Of a stretch of 64,000 bases of DNA, positions 12,383-24,614 are shown piece after piece. The first letter of the stretch is position 1. Each line of letters starts with the position of its first letter. The DNA comes from Lindgomyces ingoldianus (Eukaryota > Ascomycota > Dothideomycetes > Pleosporales > Lindgomycetaceae): positions 144,214 through 208,213 of the forward strand of contig NW_022985207.1 in the NCBI RefSeq assembly GCF_010093535.1, given 5' to 3'. The position numbers and the translations under genes are program-made. Below the pieces are notes generated by a model that saw nothing but the letters and a program-made list of their open reading frames with translations, did not search any database and was not told the DNA's origin.

Positions 12383-12873
12383 ATGTATGGGCTATTAGGA
12401 GGTATGCTATTACTAAGGAATTGCTTATGTAATAAACTACTAGTGCCCTCTAGGCTAGAGCCGGGCGTAATAAAGACATCCATCCATCCATCCTTAACCC
12501 TCTTTGTTGGCCTTGGATCTTCGAGTTCTCGCTCGAGGGCCTTCTTTTCCATCTATAGAATGGCCAACTCCGTGTTTTTTTGGTCAATGCTCTTTGCCGC
12601 TTTGCGCACGACCATCTGCGTGTCCCGTGTTGATTTTCCCCGCCCGTTGCCGAAGTGCTTGAGCAGCTCGACGCCGCCGCGGGGAATTAGTAGACAAATA
12701 AATGCTTTTCTCTTCAAGGGAGTCGTCTTGCCTGGCTCCTTGTGCGGCGGGGCAGCTTCCTTAGTCGCCCATTGGCTGTTAAGCGGCTTGCTAATGTCAG
12801 GCTGCCGCAGGTGCAAGTCCGTTTTGCACCGCGAGTCTGTCCATCCCGGCATTGCTGAAGCCAAGGAATTCAA
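12383..12873 (-). pseudogene. C-terminal part of a pogo-like DDE transposase
   Basis: The minus-strand frame from 12,873 reads through a W-x-KE segment, then STRDTQMVVRKAAKSIDQKN, then a TAG (12,555-12,553). The same frame continues with a charged tail, ALERELEDPRPTKRVKDGW, to a stop near 12,383. The layout (a TP-containing linker, an RK-rich helix, then a coiled coil ending PxxTKRV) is that of the C-terminus of fungal pogo/Fot1 transposases. The DDE catalytic core is missing. A CATC microsatellite lies at 12,478-12,494. Assignment rests on general resemblance, so confidence is moderate to low. Confidence 0.4.
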
Positions 12874-13617
12874 CGGTGTAAATTTTTTGGGAATTGAAGC
12901 AGAAATGAATGAGAAACGCGTCTTTCAAAATGGGAGATTACGAAGTCGACGCGATTGCGCACAGATGGCGGTCGAGCGGGGTGGCGGTCGGGGGGTGGCT
13001 TATCTTAGTGTCTCCTTCAGCACGTCTCGACGGCATGTCGATACGCATGTGGTTCCATTTGCGGATGTCAGTATCATCGCTTATATGTTTAGACTCAATA
13101 CGCATCGATATGCACGTCCCGACTTTTAAGCTATACGAGATTCTCTCACTAGTTCAGCGTGGCCTGCATGCTAGGGTCAAGTTCCAGAGGAGCGGACACC
13201 AACAACGTCCAGGAGCTGCCCTACCCGAAGTGAGCAAATTTTTCTCTCCTTCATTTTGGCCTCAAAAAATAGTAGACTTATTGACGTAAACTTGTTTTAG
13301 AGTTGGATACGGAAATGGACTTCTGCATAATCGTGCATATCCTCGCAGTTCTAGCCTAGGCTAGCCTACTGGCCAATGCGGCTTATCTCGCCAATCATTC
13401 CCTATTCGACATTGATTATGACACTTGATAGCCTGGTGATTTGTCTGGATTCCTAACGTGTTCTAGTTACGAAATTGCTCTATTAAGATTGACTAAATAA
13501 GTGGAACGGACTGATATTTTAGTAAATCAGGTAACCCCTAGTTTTGATATATCGTCCTATTCACAGCACAGTAAATTTATTGCAGTTTAATCACTACTGT
13601 TGGCTAAGGATCTAAAG
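12874..13617. other. Spacer without a recognised gene
   Basis: Normal-GC sequence to about 13,300, then more AT. Open frames on the + strand (12,383-13,129 and 12,909-13,289) have no recognisable domain and mostly mirror the transposase remnant. Confidence 0.4.
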
Positions 13618-15051
13618 ATGCCTTCTGATGAGGAAACGGAGCTTCGAATAAGCTCAGACAGATGGGTTTGCTGTCTGGAAATATATAGAGATTCAGCGGA
13701 TAGCGGTTAGTCCCCAGGATTTCTTCCACCCTAAGATACGTGCTAATGCAAGGATAGCACCCCTGTATGGAACTGGATTTCTCGTAAATTTCCGCGATGT
13801 TGCTAAGAAGCTCATAATCGTTACCGCTGGTCACAATATTTTTGACGGGGGAAAACGCGTACATTCGATCAGAATATCCTTCTCGGAGCTTCTTGTACCG
13901 AAAATCGACCCTATAGTTGCGACTGAAGATCGACAGCTTTTTGTCTCAGAAGAATATAAAAGTAATTCCAGTAAAGAAGCTGATGACTACGGCCTTATTG
14001 TCCTCGACGGCGAGAAAGTGGGAGGATTTGCGTTCAGTGCTATCATCCCCGACTCAGTGTTGAAGGACAGAGCAACAGAAGCCAACATAGTTGGCTACAG
14101 AGCGGAGGGCGAAAAGGGGCTGGCTAAGGTTAGTGGAAGATTTGAACAGGTCTCTGAGAGACAGATCTCCTACCGTATCAATGCACAGCCTGGGCTCAGC
14201 GGAGGGCCCATTTGGACCGACTATGCGGGTTGCGATACCGCTATTGGCATTCAGTAAGTTGGCCTAATAGCTAGAATACATATACATGTCTCGACTAACG
14301 CTTATGCGACAATAGTAACTATGGTAGAGAACCCAGCCAGGCAGGGAATACAGAAGGGAAGAAGAAACTTACTGGGGCTCGATGCACAAGACTAACGAAA
14401 GATGTCCTACTGGTCATGGCGACATGGATCGAGGGTTTCCCCCTCAACATCCCCATCTACGCAACTATACAATCGGAGAAACGTTATCTCAAGGTCTCGA
14501 GTCCTTCTAGCCAAGGTAGTGAAAAAGCCTGTGAGCCGAGACCCGTTGTGTGTTGTCTGCTCCCAGGGCAAGATGTCCCAAAATTCGATATCATTCCGGT
14601 CCAGGCTCCGCTTTGCAAGAAGGAAGCCAAGAAGGGTCAAGATGATTACGACTGGGGGAAGTATATTTACGTGGTCAGAATCACTGGCACAGAGTCATTC
14701 CTAGGACACACGAAAGTAAACGCAAATACTCCGAGCGATCGAAGTCATCTCCTTCGTTGTTACGATTGGACAAAAGAGATACTAGATGCAGCTGCTGGAC
14801 CAGTAGGGTGGATACTATTTCGCAACAAAAGCCGAGGAGGTTTCTACTTGCTTAGAACGCCAGACATGCGTATGACAGCGATGAAACCGGCGAGTTTGAA
14901 TGAGAAAGAAGTCCAGGTACTTGCGTTCTCTCATACTACCATGCCTCCTATATTTGCATGTGATCGTAGGCGCGAGATAGGGGGCGAGGAAGGAATCACT
15001 TTCAAGGAGCTGAAGGAAAAAGATAAAACACCCGCGTTCTCCTTAGCTTAA
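13618..15051 (+). CDS. Trypsin/V8-like serine peptidase with a novel C-terminal region
   Basis: Proposed exons are 13,618-13,665, 13,718-14,253 and 14,316-15,051, giving 439 residues in frame. The second intron is clear (GTAAGT, CTAAC branch site, AG at 14,315); the first (52 nt) is weaker, and a frameshift is the alternative. The chymotrypsin-fold triad is visible: His55 in VTAGHN, Asp106 in ADDYGLIVL and Ser177 in GLSGGP, followed by IGIHNYG after the splice. That is the pattern of V8/trypsin-like peptidases. The first ~195 residues form the protease. The remaining ~245 residues, containing WIEGFPL and DYDWGKYIYVVRI, match nothing I know. No signal peptide is seen, so it is probably intracellular. 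Similar stand-alone trypsin-like domains occur as effector parts of fungal NLR-type proteins; that link is inference only. Confidence 0.75.
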
Positions 15052-15664
15052 TACGTAGTCTTCATCGAACGGAAAGTAGTTAAATACAGCGAGATTATGT
15101 AATCCAAAATTATTTTACACAGGTTAGCGGCATAAATGGAAGTGTAAAGTTGATATCTTAGTAGTCTTGCTTATCGATGATATGTAGGTGCGGCTCGGCT
15201 TGCGTGTTTTCTGAGGCCGACCCAGCAAGCCACCGCATATATTGGATCACTGCAGATTCGAATGAAGCTGCAGAAAATACAAGAGAACTAGGGTCCGAAT
15301 AAATTACATAGGTCGAGTAGGTAGCTGAAGAAATTAAAAGGGGAAAGGCTGAGTGCTTAGAAGACAACTTTATGCGCGCAAAATATTTGCTGACCACATT
15401 TCACAGCCTCTCGCTTTCCCCTGCCGCCGAAAGTTTGATCCGAGAGTCCCGGTTCTGATCGCTCGATTGCCTGCATATTGCGAGTCAGTAGAGAAATTTG
15501 TCTATGCAACCTAGAATATAGCCCATAATCTAGAATTCATCATACATTGCGATTATTCATACACACGAGGCTCTGACGGGAACTCTATCAAACGGAGTTG
15601 GACGACCCTTGGAGCGGGTATCACCACTGCGCGAACAACCTTACAACGAACACAAGGTCATGTT
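15052..15664. other. Intergenic spacer between protease and lectin genes
   Basis: About 600 bp, same direction on both sides. The minus-strand open frame 15,158-15,397 has no recognisable features and I treat it as chance. Confidence 0.5.
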
Positions 15665-16534
15665 ATGGCTGTCATTAAAGAAAAAGATATCAAACTCCCA
15701 GTCAATGCGATCTGTCGTGTCGAGCATGAGGGAACCACATCCTTCGTGTATCAGGCCCCTGGTAACTCTGAGCTGACAACAAACACCCAAACCGACGTTC
15801 TTCACTGGAGCCTTAGGGTAACCGTTGGCAACGCAATAGAATATACTCCTGCAGCATACGTAATGTATCGTAGCAACTATGCCGACAATGTTTGTTAAAC
15901 ATTCTTTGACGTATTTTTCTTTCGATGCCATTTGATCTGCAAGATTAAGTTGAACTGACACTTCTTTGTCTCTAGCGTATTATCTTCTGCGTATCATTCG
16001 ATTCGATCCTCCAGAATTACGAGTTCGACCTTTTGGATGCGGTATGGAAGCCTGGCCTCCTTCAAAAGCTGAAATTGCCTGTGCTTGAAGACAGCTATAT
16101 GACCGCCTTGTGGGACGGAAGTAACCTGAGAGTATACTATCAAGGGGAGGACAAGAAAATAAGGGAGGTGTTATCTGATGGTCTGGAAGGAGCCTGGGAA
16201 GTTGGGGCGACTTTCCATAAAGCAAGCCGTCCCGTTCCTTTGGCAGCGTATAAAGGGAATGGCCCATTGCGTCTTTTCTACGGGCAGGACCGGGGGATTG
16301 GACAGTTACTTTTTGATGGGAAAGAGTGGAGTAAGTTGTTCCAATTCCTGTGCAGAACCATACTACATTACCTATTCCTATTTGTGAAACTCTTTCCTTT
16401 TCTCCACTGATGTCACTACAGATAATTCCAGAATTCCCGTCTCGAGCAGTTTTCAGAATCGAAAGCCTTTCGAGGTGCAAGAGAACGAGAGCGGTGAGAT
16501 AACGCTTTATACTATTGAGGCACCTACCGAGTGA
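15665..16534 (+). CDS. Fucolectin-like (AAL-type) beta-propeller protein
   Basis: Likely exons are 15,665-15,859, 15,976-16,330 and 16,422-16,534, about 220 residues. The last intron is canonical (GTAAGT...CTACAG). For the first intron three donor sites (15,818, 15,860, 15,890) all keep the frame; 15,860 gives the best blade. Blades contain the signature seen in Aleuria-type fucose-binding lectins: YMTALWDGSNLRVYYQGED, then KIREVLSDG and W, and a second LAAYKGNGPLRLFYGQD with a closing W. The family usually has six blades in about 310 residues, so this protein is short, perhaps three to four blades or an undetected N-terminal exon. No signal peptide, as usual for these cytosolic fungal lectins. 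It lies 0.6 kb after the protease, same strand. Confidence 0.7.
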
Positions 16535-19500
16535 GGTTAGTAGAGCAATAGGCACTAGTAATGTTCCTGTTGGTTCGGTGAGTTTTCCAGCATCAACTAT
16601 GATCATGTACACGCGTGCACTATTCGTTATGTCGAAGACATAACGAGTAGAGCTAGTGCTAGTGCTAGTGCTCGTGCGTATCAGTAGCTCCAGTAAAGGG
16701 GCTACGCACGGATCAGATGGATAGGGATAAAAGGGATACTTCGTGCAGCACTCATTCATCAGTTAGAAATATATACTTGTTTTTGTTTTCAGTCTTTTGC
16801 CTTTTCGGCCAACCCGTACGTACGTACAACCCTTCTGGCCAATCCTTCGACCAAACCCCTATCTGTCTTCAGTGAACGAAGGATAGGCCATTCAACAGCT
16901 CCAAAGATATAGTGTGATAAAATACCTCGATACTGGTGTTAGAAGCTTATCTATATTGTATCAGCTTTGTTCTGTAATTTCTGACACCTTTATGTGACCT
17001 AAAGTTTCTTAACTCTCTGGTTACGCATGACTAGTGAACAACGCTTTTATGATAATGAATCTAATGCTGGGGGATATAGGGAATTGTTTGGCACATACAA
17101 TACGAAACGACACGCTCTGAACTACACCAGTGATCAAAGAGGCAGGATATTTGTACCGAAGACGTCAATTTGGGATAATATGTTGAAGGGGTGCTTCTCC
17201 ATCACACACCATTAGACTCTCGTTGAATTCGAGGAAGAGAATCCCTTTAAAACGGCGCTTTAATAAAAAAATCTAGAGAGAATAGGATGCCATGCTTTGA
17301 CTTCTTGTGCAATATATCTGGCTCTAGTAAATCAAGTGTCATCTGTATCAGGGAAATTGCAAATCCGAACGCAGCGCACTCGGAAAATACACACCACCGC
17401 CACCCCACATCGGCAAACGATTCGACTTCAACGCCTTATTATGCCTCTCTTTTCGACCTTGAAATAGGACGTTCTCCTCTGACTTAAGTGAACCAAAGTT
17501 CAAGTCTCGAATTATTGATAAGAAGCCCTGCGAAGTGCAGTAGTATTCCCATCTCTTGCGACCCAACTGGATCCCGCCCCAACACCCGATGTTTTCCTTT
17601 TCATCCAGCATTCCAAAAAGCTGAATTCGACCGTGTAATTGTTGAGTCAGTCGCAATCTACCATTGTAGGTGCCACTCCAGCTGCCGGTACATTCCTTTG
17701 TGTTCCCCTGCTAGTAGCAAACATTCAGGGGCTGATAGAGACAATACACAGCTGGGACCGTTATCGATAAACATGCACATCTTGGCGCGCCAGAAGGGGT
17801 GGGATGCGGTTGGTTACAACTAGGCACTCTAAATAAAGCTAGATAAAGCGAAAACTAAGTAAAACTAGGTATTAGAACCTAAGAAGTATATAAGAAGAAA
17901 AAAATTCCTACCAAATTAAATTCTTTATAGTAAGTTAGTTATTATGCAACCATGTACTGTCGCAGGCTGAGGCCTGGTATCGGCATCGGCTGCGCCTGAC
18001 GCCGACTTACTAAGCAGAGCTCGCACGCCGGGGAACAGATTCGTTTACGCCCACACCGGTTCTTCTTTTTTCTTCTTCAGCTAGAAAATAAACTGCATCG
18101 GCCCTCAACGCTCGTGTATCACGAATTGTGTGGCCCCTCACATGTTTTCTAGCTCGCCCCTCGCTCCTACTAGTTCTGGAGAGAGCCTTAAGCCGGGATC
18201 GCAAGGAATCGACCCCGAATAACAGTACTTTTATAAAAAGAGAAAGAGGTAGCAAAATAGATAATAGAACTATAGGTTTAATTAGCTACAGTGTAGAATA
18301 TAGTGCTAGAACAAAACGCTATTATAGCTAAGAGAGGCATTAGGCTAGCTTTTTTAAAACCTTTTAAATAAGATCTTAAAGATCCTAAGATTTTCTTTAC
18401 CTAACGCAGCAGAGGGTAGCCAGTCGGATACGAACCCTTATATCTCTCCAGCACGGAACGATTCGATCCCAACTATCGTCGTGGAAACAAGACACTCATA
18501 ATGGCTAAGCAAGGTTAGAAAGCAAACTCGAGTAACGTCCCTCCTGGCGTGCCGGAAAACCCACCGTGCCGGAAAATATAAGGGATACTTCGACTTCCAG
18601 CGACCATAACTCAGCGCGCACAAAGAGCTTTGCTATATTTCTTGTTAAGTCGTGTACTATAGCTAATTTGGAGCATTTGGGATACCCCCCACTTCTAAGT
18701 TACGTTTGCATCGTCGCATTCGGTCCTGGTTTGCGGAGAGTCTACTTTCGTGGCGAAATTGACTTCCCTCCTCACAGCGCCAACAACAAGCCTCTATAAC
18801 TCCAAATTCTCGTAGAATAGTCTTGTCCGAGCCTCAGAACCTCCCTCTGATGCTCGGAAGTCATAATAAGCCTTGTGCGCACGGTCGCGGCCAAATTCAT
18901 GCAGTGTCGCTTCGCCGTTGGTACTTCCGACGGAGGCGACCCGCTGATCCTCGCTAATGCATGACTCCGCACGTCCCGCCTCATCATCCGTGGGTAATTT
19001 ACTGTAAGATCTGTGGCTGTGCGGATTGCACAAGCGCTCGGAAGATAAGTAAATCCGGCTCAGGATTGGGAGCAGTGCTAGGACTCAGGCTGCCAATCTT
19101 AACTCCCACCAGTAAAATGGCAACTACTTTCGAGCTTAGAGCTTCGCATACAGCCAGGGAGGCACGAGGATTTCCTTGGGAATGTGCAGCTGTAAACTGA
19201 CTAGGCATTTCATTGTTTAGAGCAGTGTTGTTGGAAGTTGGAAGATCGAAGGGATAACCTACTGGCGCTGGGATGCGCTGGGATGCTCTTAGGGCTGAGC
19301 CCATTCAGCGCCTTCGCGTGCACTGCCTCGACGTTTAAAATCTAATAAGAGTCTCAAATTAGGTATAAAAGGCTAACTATGAAATTTTAGAATTTATTAT
19401 TACACCGTTGTTGAAATATTAAGGTACGATTTTCCCCCTTTTTTGGTGGGTTTTGAGGCTGCCAGCTTACTAGGGGGTGCCAGCTCCTAACTAGTTGGAA

Positions 19501-19764
19501 CACGATATTGAGCAAACAAGGCAGAAGAAGCTTGACCGGAAATCTAGTAACCTATCGTCTCCTCAGCCAACTGGGACTGAAGGCAGAAGCAGCTTAATGT
19601 GGCAGTTTGTGATTAGCTCTCCTCGTTCGTCATGTAGTATGAGTTAACAGACTGTTGGTCCTGCGCGACATCCCCGCTGGCACCTTCTCCTTTTACTTTC
19701 CCTTCTTTACCTTCACAGGCACCTTCCTCTATTGAAACCAGGGAATCACTTGAGATCATATATT
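16535..19764. other. 3.2-kb mosaic spacer, no gene recognised
   Basis: Normal-GC sequence mixed with AT-rich pieces (17,820-17,950; 18,220-18,400; 19,340-19,420). A short AGTGCT microsatellite lies at about 16,650-16,675. Open frames at 17,027-17,215 (62 codons), 17,348-17,656 (minus), 17,488-17,823 and 18,999-19,304 (minus) have no motif, no good start context or overlap each other; I do not call them genes. The patchwork composition suggests old transposon debris. Confidence 0.4.
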
Positions 19765-22449
19765 ATGGATTCAATAGCGCTTCAATCCAAAGATCGCCGA
19801 GACCTCCTTGACATTATCGATAAACTTCGCTCTAGAGGCATCAGCAGATATGTTGACCTGCCAGAGATCATCGTCTGCGGTGACCAGTCAGCTTGGAAGA
19901 GTTCCGTCCTCGAGGCCATCTCAGGAATGTCCTTTCCCACCAAGGACAGCCTTTGTACACGGTTCGCAACGGAACTAGTCCTTCGTCGGGACGCCACTCC
20001 CGGAGTCAAGGTTTCTATCAACCCTGGTCCCGAGAGATCTGGGAATGAAAGGGAGCGACTCTCTCGTTTCCATCCTGAAATTGATATCGCCAACCCCAAC
20101 CTCGGAAGCGTCGTCGACGGGGCCAAGGAGGCGATGGGACTGTCTGACGCCAAAGTGTTTAGCACTGACACTCTTCGCGTGGAGCTCTGCGGACCGGCTC
20201 AACCGCACCTCACTATGGTCGACCTTCCAGGTCTCTTCCGGGCGGGGAACAGAGAGCAGTCAATCGATGACGCTGCGGCCGTCAGAAAGATGGTCCGCGG
20301 CTACATGAAAAGACCCCGAAGCATTATCCTGGCTGTCGTTTCTGCGAAGAGCGAATTTTCCCTTCAGGATGTGACCGAATTGGCTCGTGAACTTGATCCA
20401 AAAGGAATACGCACCTTAGGGCTTATCACGAAGCCGGACTCCCTGGACGCCGGATCCAACAGCGAGGCTTCATATCTTAAGATGGCTCAAAATAAGGATG
20501 TGGTGTTTCGGCCTGGCTGGCACGTTCTCAAGAATCGAAACTACGAGATGAGGGACGCCTCTTCTGCCGAGCGTGATGAAGCCGAGGAGAACTTCTTTGC
20601 AACCGGAATCTGGACATCCATTGGTCGAACGAGCCTCAGGGTGAAATCGTTGAAACCCCGACTGAGCAATATCTTGAAAGACCAGATCTTGCGTCAGCTA
20701 CCAAGCCTTCTTCAGGATGTCGAATCCGGTATTTCGGAGTGCTAGGGCCGGCTAAACCGCCTCGGTACTCTACGTGCCACTTTTGAGGAGCAACGCCGCT
20801 ATCTACTTCGAGTTAACCAGGACTTTCAGTCCTGATGAAGGCCGCCGTGGACGGGATATACAATGACCCTTTCTTCGGGAGCGCGAAAACCGAGGAGGGA
20901 TACCAGAAGCGCCTGCGAGCAGTTGCTCAGAACACCTTAACTGACTTCAGAGAGGACATGCGGTTGAAGGGTCAAACTCGGGTCATCATTGAACCTTCAT
21001 TGAAGTGTCAGGTCCTCACATCAGACGAGATCTCCCGACCGGACTACATCAACGAAGTCAGAGACCTAATGTGGAGAAGCAGAGGCTGCGAGCTCCCGGG
21101 CACGTTCAACCCCCTTATCATTGGCGAGCTCTTCATCGAGCAGTGCCAACCATGGAGAGGCATCGCCATGGGTGCAAAGGACGTTATCCTTCAAGCAGTC
21201 TATCGGGCGACGAAGGTCATCCTTGATCACATCGCTGTTGATGAGACCGCAGATGGTATATTCCAGGTCATCAGCGGAGGGATTGACACTCCGAAGAGTG
21301 GCCTCAATGAGAAGGTGACCGAATTGCTCGACCCATATTGCAACGGTCACCCCATCACTTACAACCACTATCTGACGGATAACGTACAAAACAAATCAGT
21401 CCGACAGACGCCGGCGTAGCTTCGAAAAGACTCTAAAAGAGTTTATTGGGATCGGCAGCATTGAGGAGGGACGCGAACATCGAGTAGTTCCGTTCAAACT
21501 CCTAACCCTGCTCGAGCAACGCATCGAAGTCGACATGGAACACTACGCAAGTGATCTCGCTGTTGACTATATGCAGGCATACTATAAGGTGAGTGCATGG
21601 CACACAGTTCACTAAATGTGTACAGCTTTGGGGCTTTCCGTATCTAGGGAGAGAGTACCCACGTCTCGAGAAGGGAACTTCATTCTGATGTGAACTGTCC
21701 CTACCCTGCTGATTCCCTTTCTCGCGCCCCCTAGCTGCTCCACTGATTCCATTGACATCCCAGCGAGGTCACTCACTGATGCTGACATATACTTGTAGGT
21801 TGCGTTGAAGAAGTTCATCGACGACATCAGCGTTCTCGCCATCGAACACTGCCTTATCCGAAAGTTACCGTCCTTGTTCAACCCGGAAATGGTGTATGAT
21901 CTGACAGAAGACGAAATTACTCATCTCGCGGCAGAGAGCGAGGAGACCGCTGCCGAGCGGGCGCGGTGTGCTGAGAAACTGGCTGTCCTTGACGCCGGAT
22001 TGCGCGATCTCAAACGCCCGGCAAGCATCGTTCCGTTACCCCAGGCGAGAGCCCATCTTCGTTTGTGTCATAATTCGGTTAGTGCGACTGTCACCTGGCA
22101 AATTTTGACGTTGAACCCGTTGGCTGCTACAAATATACTCATGCTATCACTCACAGATGTTCAACCCGGTGATGATGAGGACTAAAACGATGTCTCTTTG
22201 CGCGAGACCCGGTCATCGACACCCGCTTCGAATGGCTATCCTGCGGAAACACCAGTCGCCGTTGAGGTGGCGTACGAGGAATCCGAACAAGAGCCAGTGG
22301 TAGTGCCAGCGCCGGCACCTGCCAAAGAAGAGCTGGACGACTCCTGGGGTGCCTATCTTGCCACAGATAAAGCGAAGAATTCGAAGAAAACTAAGGGCGG
22401 TTACGAGTTTCGAAGATCCGCGTGGTCACTCAATAATGAGGTCTTGTGA
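19765..22449 (+). pseudogene. Dynamin-like GTPase, broken
   Basis: The start is ATG 19,765 (MDSIALQSKD). The GTPase domain shows G1 as GDQSAWKSS (residues 39-47), G3 DLPGL and G4 TKPD. The stalk follows (AAVDGIY...), then an intron at 21,589-21,798 (GTGAGT...GTAG), then a GED-like end ([17 protein letters not shown]...[12 protein letters not shown]) and an acidic, Pro-rich tail ending near DDSWGAYLATDKAKNSKKTK. Lesions: an in-frame TAG at 20,743, about one base lost at ~20,831, a frame change at ~21,390-21,400 and a TAA at ~22,184. The text on both sides of each is clearly dynamin-like. The P-loop has Trp44 in place of the glycine before the lysine (canonical GxxxxGKS), which by itself should impair nucleotide binding. 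Intact fungal members of this group (Mx-like dynamins) act in membrane remodelling; this copy is probably dead. Confidence 0.85.
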
Positions 22450-24614
22450 TATGTGCCCAAAAGAAAGCCTTCCGCTTTCCCCACCCCCAAACCTTCTAGG
22501 CAGGTCTTAGCTTCTTCGAGCAATTTACGGGCTGCTGCTGGCGTCGATTTCCCCATGCAGGACTCACGATGGGATTTCCGAATGGGGCAGAGATTTGAGT
22601 TGATTGGTTGATGTTTCTTTCCCGCACATGGGGCATTTCTATTTGTCCCAGGGGGGGTTAGACTGCCGACAGTCAGAAACTGGGCGGCGTCAAAAAGGTT
22701 CTGACCAAAATTAACTTACTGTTCCAATGTTATGTAATAATATAGTCAGATCCCAACTTATGTGGTTGCGTATTACCGAAATCGTTCAAAGTTGCGCATT
22801 TGGGTTCGACATGCATTGCAGGGTTGCCTCCTACACTGCGTACATTGTTCACGATGGCTTAGAAGCATTAAAGAGAGTATTGCGTGCTCTAAATTACCCG
22901 ATTTCCGGTTTAGAATAGCAATAAGATGACGTGTCGACGTCGTCTTGAACCGGCTTTGTTGCGGCATCATACGGGACAGAGCACAATGATCGTAGTACTC
23001 TGAAAATATCAACGTGTGTGCAGATTCTGAATTGCTCAAAAGTTAAAGTACCTCCGACTTCTTCCGGAGCGCGGGGTGTTCCGTTACACCGGGGGAAAGG
23101 TTAAATCTCCACCTCGCTGTGCAAAGGGTAGGGACTTGGCATGCAAGCCATATGTATCTGTAACCCAGCAGGAATGTACCTCACAGTACTAATATTTCAA
23201 CGAGATGAGAGTCAGAAACCATCTAAGGCAGCGTGACTTCAGCTGTCAAAGCTGCCCTTCAACTTCGTAGAATGGTGCACTTTCAGGGATCCAGTGGCTC
23301 TTCCTAGGAGTAAGGTCTGGATCTGTCCCATGGTAGATTCCGTCCCCTTCTTTCACTTAGATAAGCAGCTCGTCTTCCTTTGCCAAAAGCCGCTTGTGCT
23401 TTTCGGCTATTGTGTTGACTTTTGAGGCAAAAGCCGGTATGAGCTTATCGACAAGTTGGTTACATTAGATACACATGCAAGAAACATTGCGCATAGTAAT
23501 TATAAAGGTGGTGTGATAAAGTTGGGGAGAGTACGTAGCCGTATGTGAGGGAACAGCAAGGACGGGCGAGTTCCATTGTGAGGTGCCTCAGAACGAGCAG
23601 GTATTAGCCTTCCTTTTCAGAAGCTTAGATGAGATAATCAGACGTCTCGCTTAGCGCACAGGCCAGCATCTAATATATGTCTACTAATTGCCTCTCTTTC
23701 TTCTTTCCTTTACTATTAAACTATTTAACAGGCAACTTCTAGTTAATAATAAGTAACAGTAAGTAGATATAACTAGTCTAATGCTAGTAAATAAGAATAC
23801 ATAACTAACATTAAATAGTAAACACACTTAACGCTTTTTACCTAAGCGTTAGTAATTTTAGTATTAAGGAAACTAAAAAAGCTAAGTCTAGTAAAGTAAC
23901 TACTAAATTTTAATAACAATCTAGCTACATACTATAAAATTATTTTAAATGCTAATATTTTTAAGCGCTTTAATCTACACGCGCGAAATTTACTAGTAAA
24001 AAACCTTTAAAACTAGTAACTTTAATAGCTAATTGCTACAATATTCACTTACTAGTCACGTGCTAATGAGGACGTAAGGTTCGGTGCGCGGACCCAGGGG
24101 TGGAATGAGGAGGCGGAATGGAGGATAGATTACTAAGAGGTGTACAGACCTAGAGTAGATCTATTAGGGCTTAGAAGAGGAGTAGGCTAATTATAGTTTG
24201 TCCCTTTATGCTGTATAAGAAGCAGAAGAAACAATCTTGTTAAGATAATAGTTAGAGTGTATATATAGTATAAGATATATAAAAGTAATAACATCTTTAT
24301 AAACAGTTATAGCTAACTTTGTTTATTTTGTTTTGTTAGATGCTTCTAGCTTTATTTTAGCCTAATTTATTACTAAGTTATATTATTTTAACTAATTAAA
24401 TTTTATTAGAGCTTAGTATTTATTTTTTTAGAGGTAAAATGCTTAATAACTTCTGTTTTATTATTATTAGTGTAAAGGCAAAACTGCACTTTCGGAAAAC
24501 CTTCTCCGGAGTCGGAACATCAGAAGACAATGATCCCCAACACAACCCATACTTACATAGGCCAAAAAGCCCTCGCTGAAGTGAAATACCGCCGGAACTG
24601 TTGCGAAAAACGTC
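22450..24614. other. 2.2-kb spacer with AT-rich blocks
   Basis: Normal composition to ~23,690, then RIP-like AT-rich sequence at 23,690-24,060 and 24,120-24,470 separated by a short GC-rich stretch. A dispersed repeat lies at about 23,005-23,140 (partner near 40,654-40,775). No gene recognised. Confidence 0.5.
23005..23140 (+). repeat. Dispersed repeat, copy A
   Basis: Begins AATATCAACGTGTGTGCAGA and continues through AAGTTAAAGTACC and GGGGGAAAGGTTAA. The same order of words occurs at 40,654-40,775. Probably remnants of one transposon family; ends not defined. Confidence 0.5.

Noticed and set aside
12383..13129. 248-codon + strand frame
   Set aside because: Antisense to the pogo-like tail and without recognisable features; low-complexity Ser/Arg text.
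15980..16759. 259-codon minus-strand frame over the lectin
   Set aside because: Shadow of the fucolectin exons; its STSTST run comes from a microsatellite at ~16,660.
17488..17823. Possible small gene
   Set aside because: No ATG at the start, no splice signals or motif, overlaps an equally open minus frame.
18999..19304. Overlapping open frames on both strands near 18.8-19.3 kb
   Set aside because: Several mutually exclusive frames of similar length and no motif; nothing favours one.
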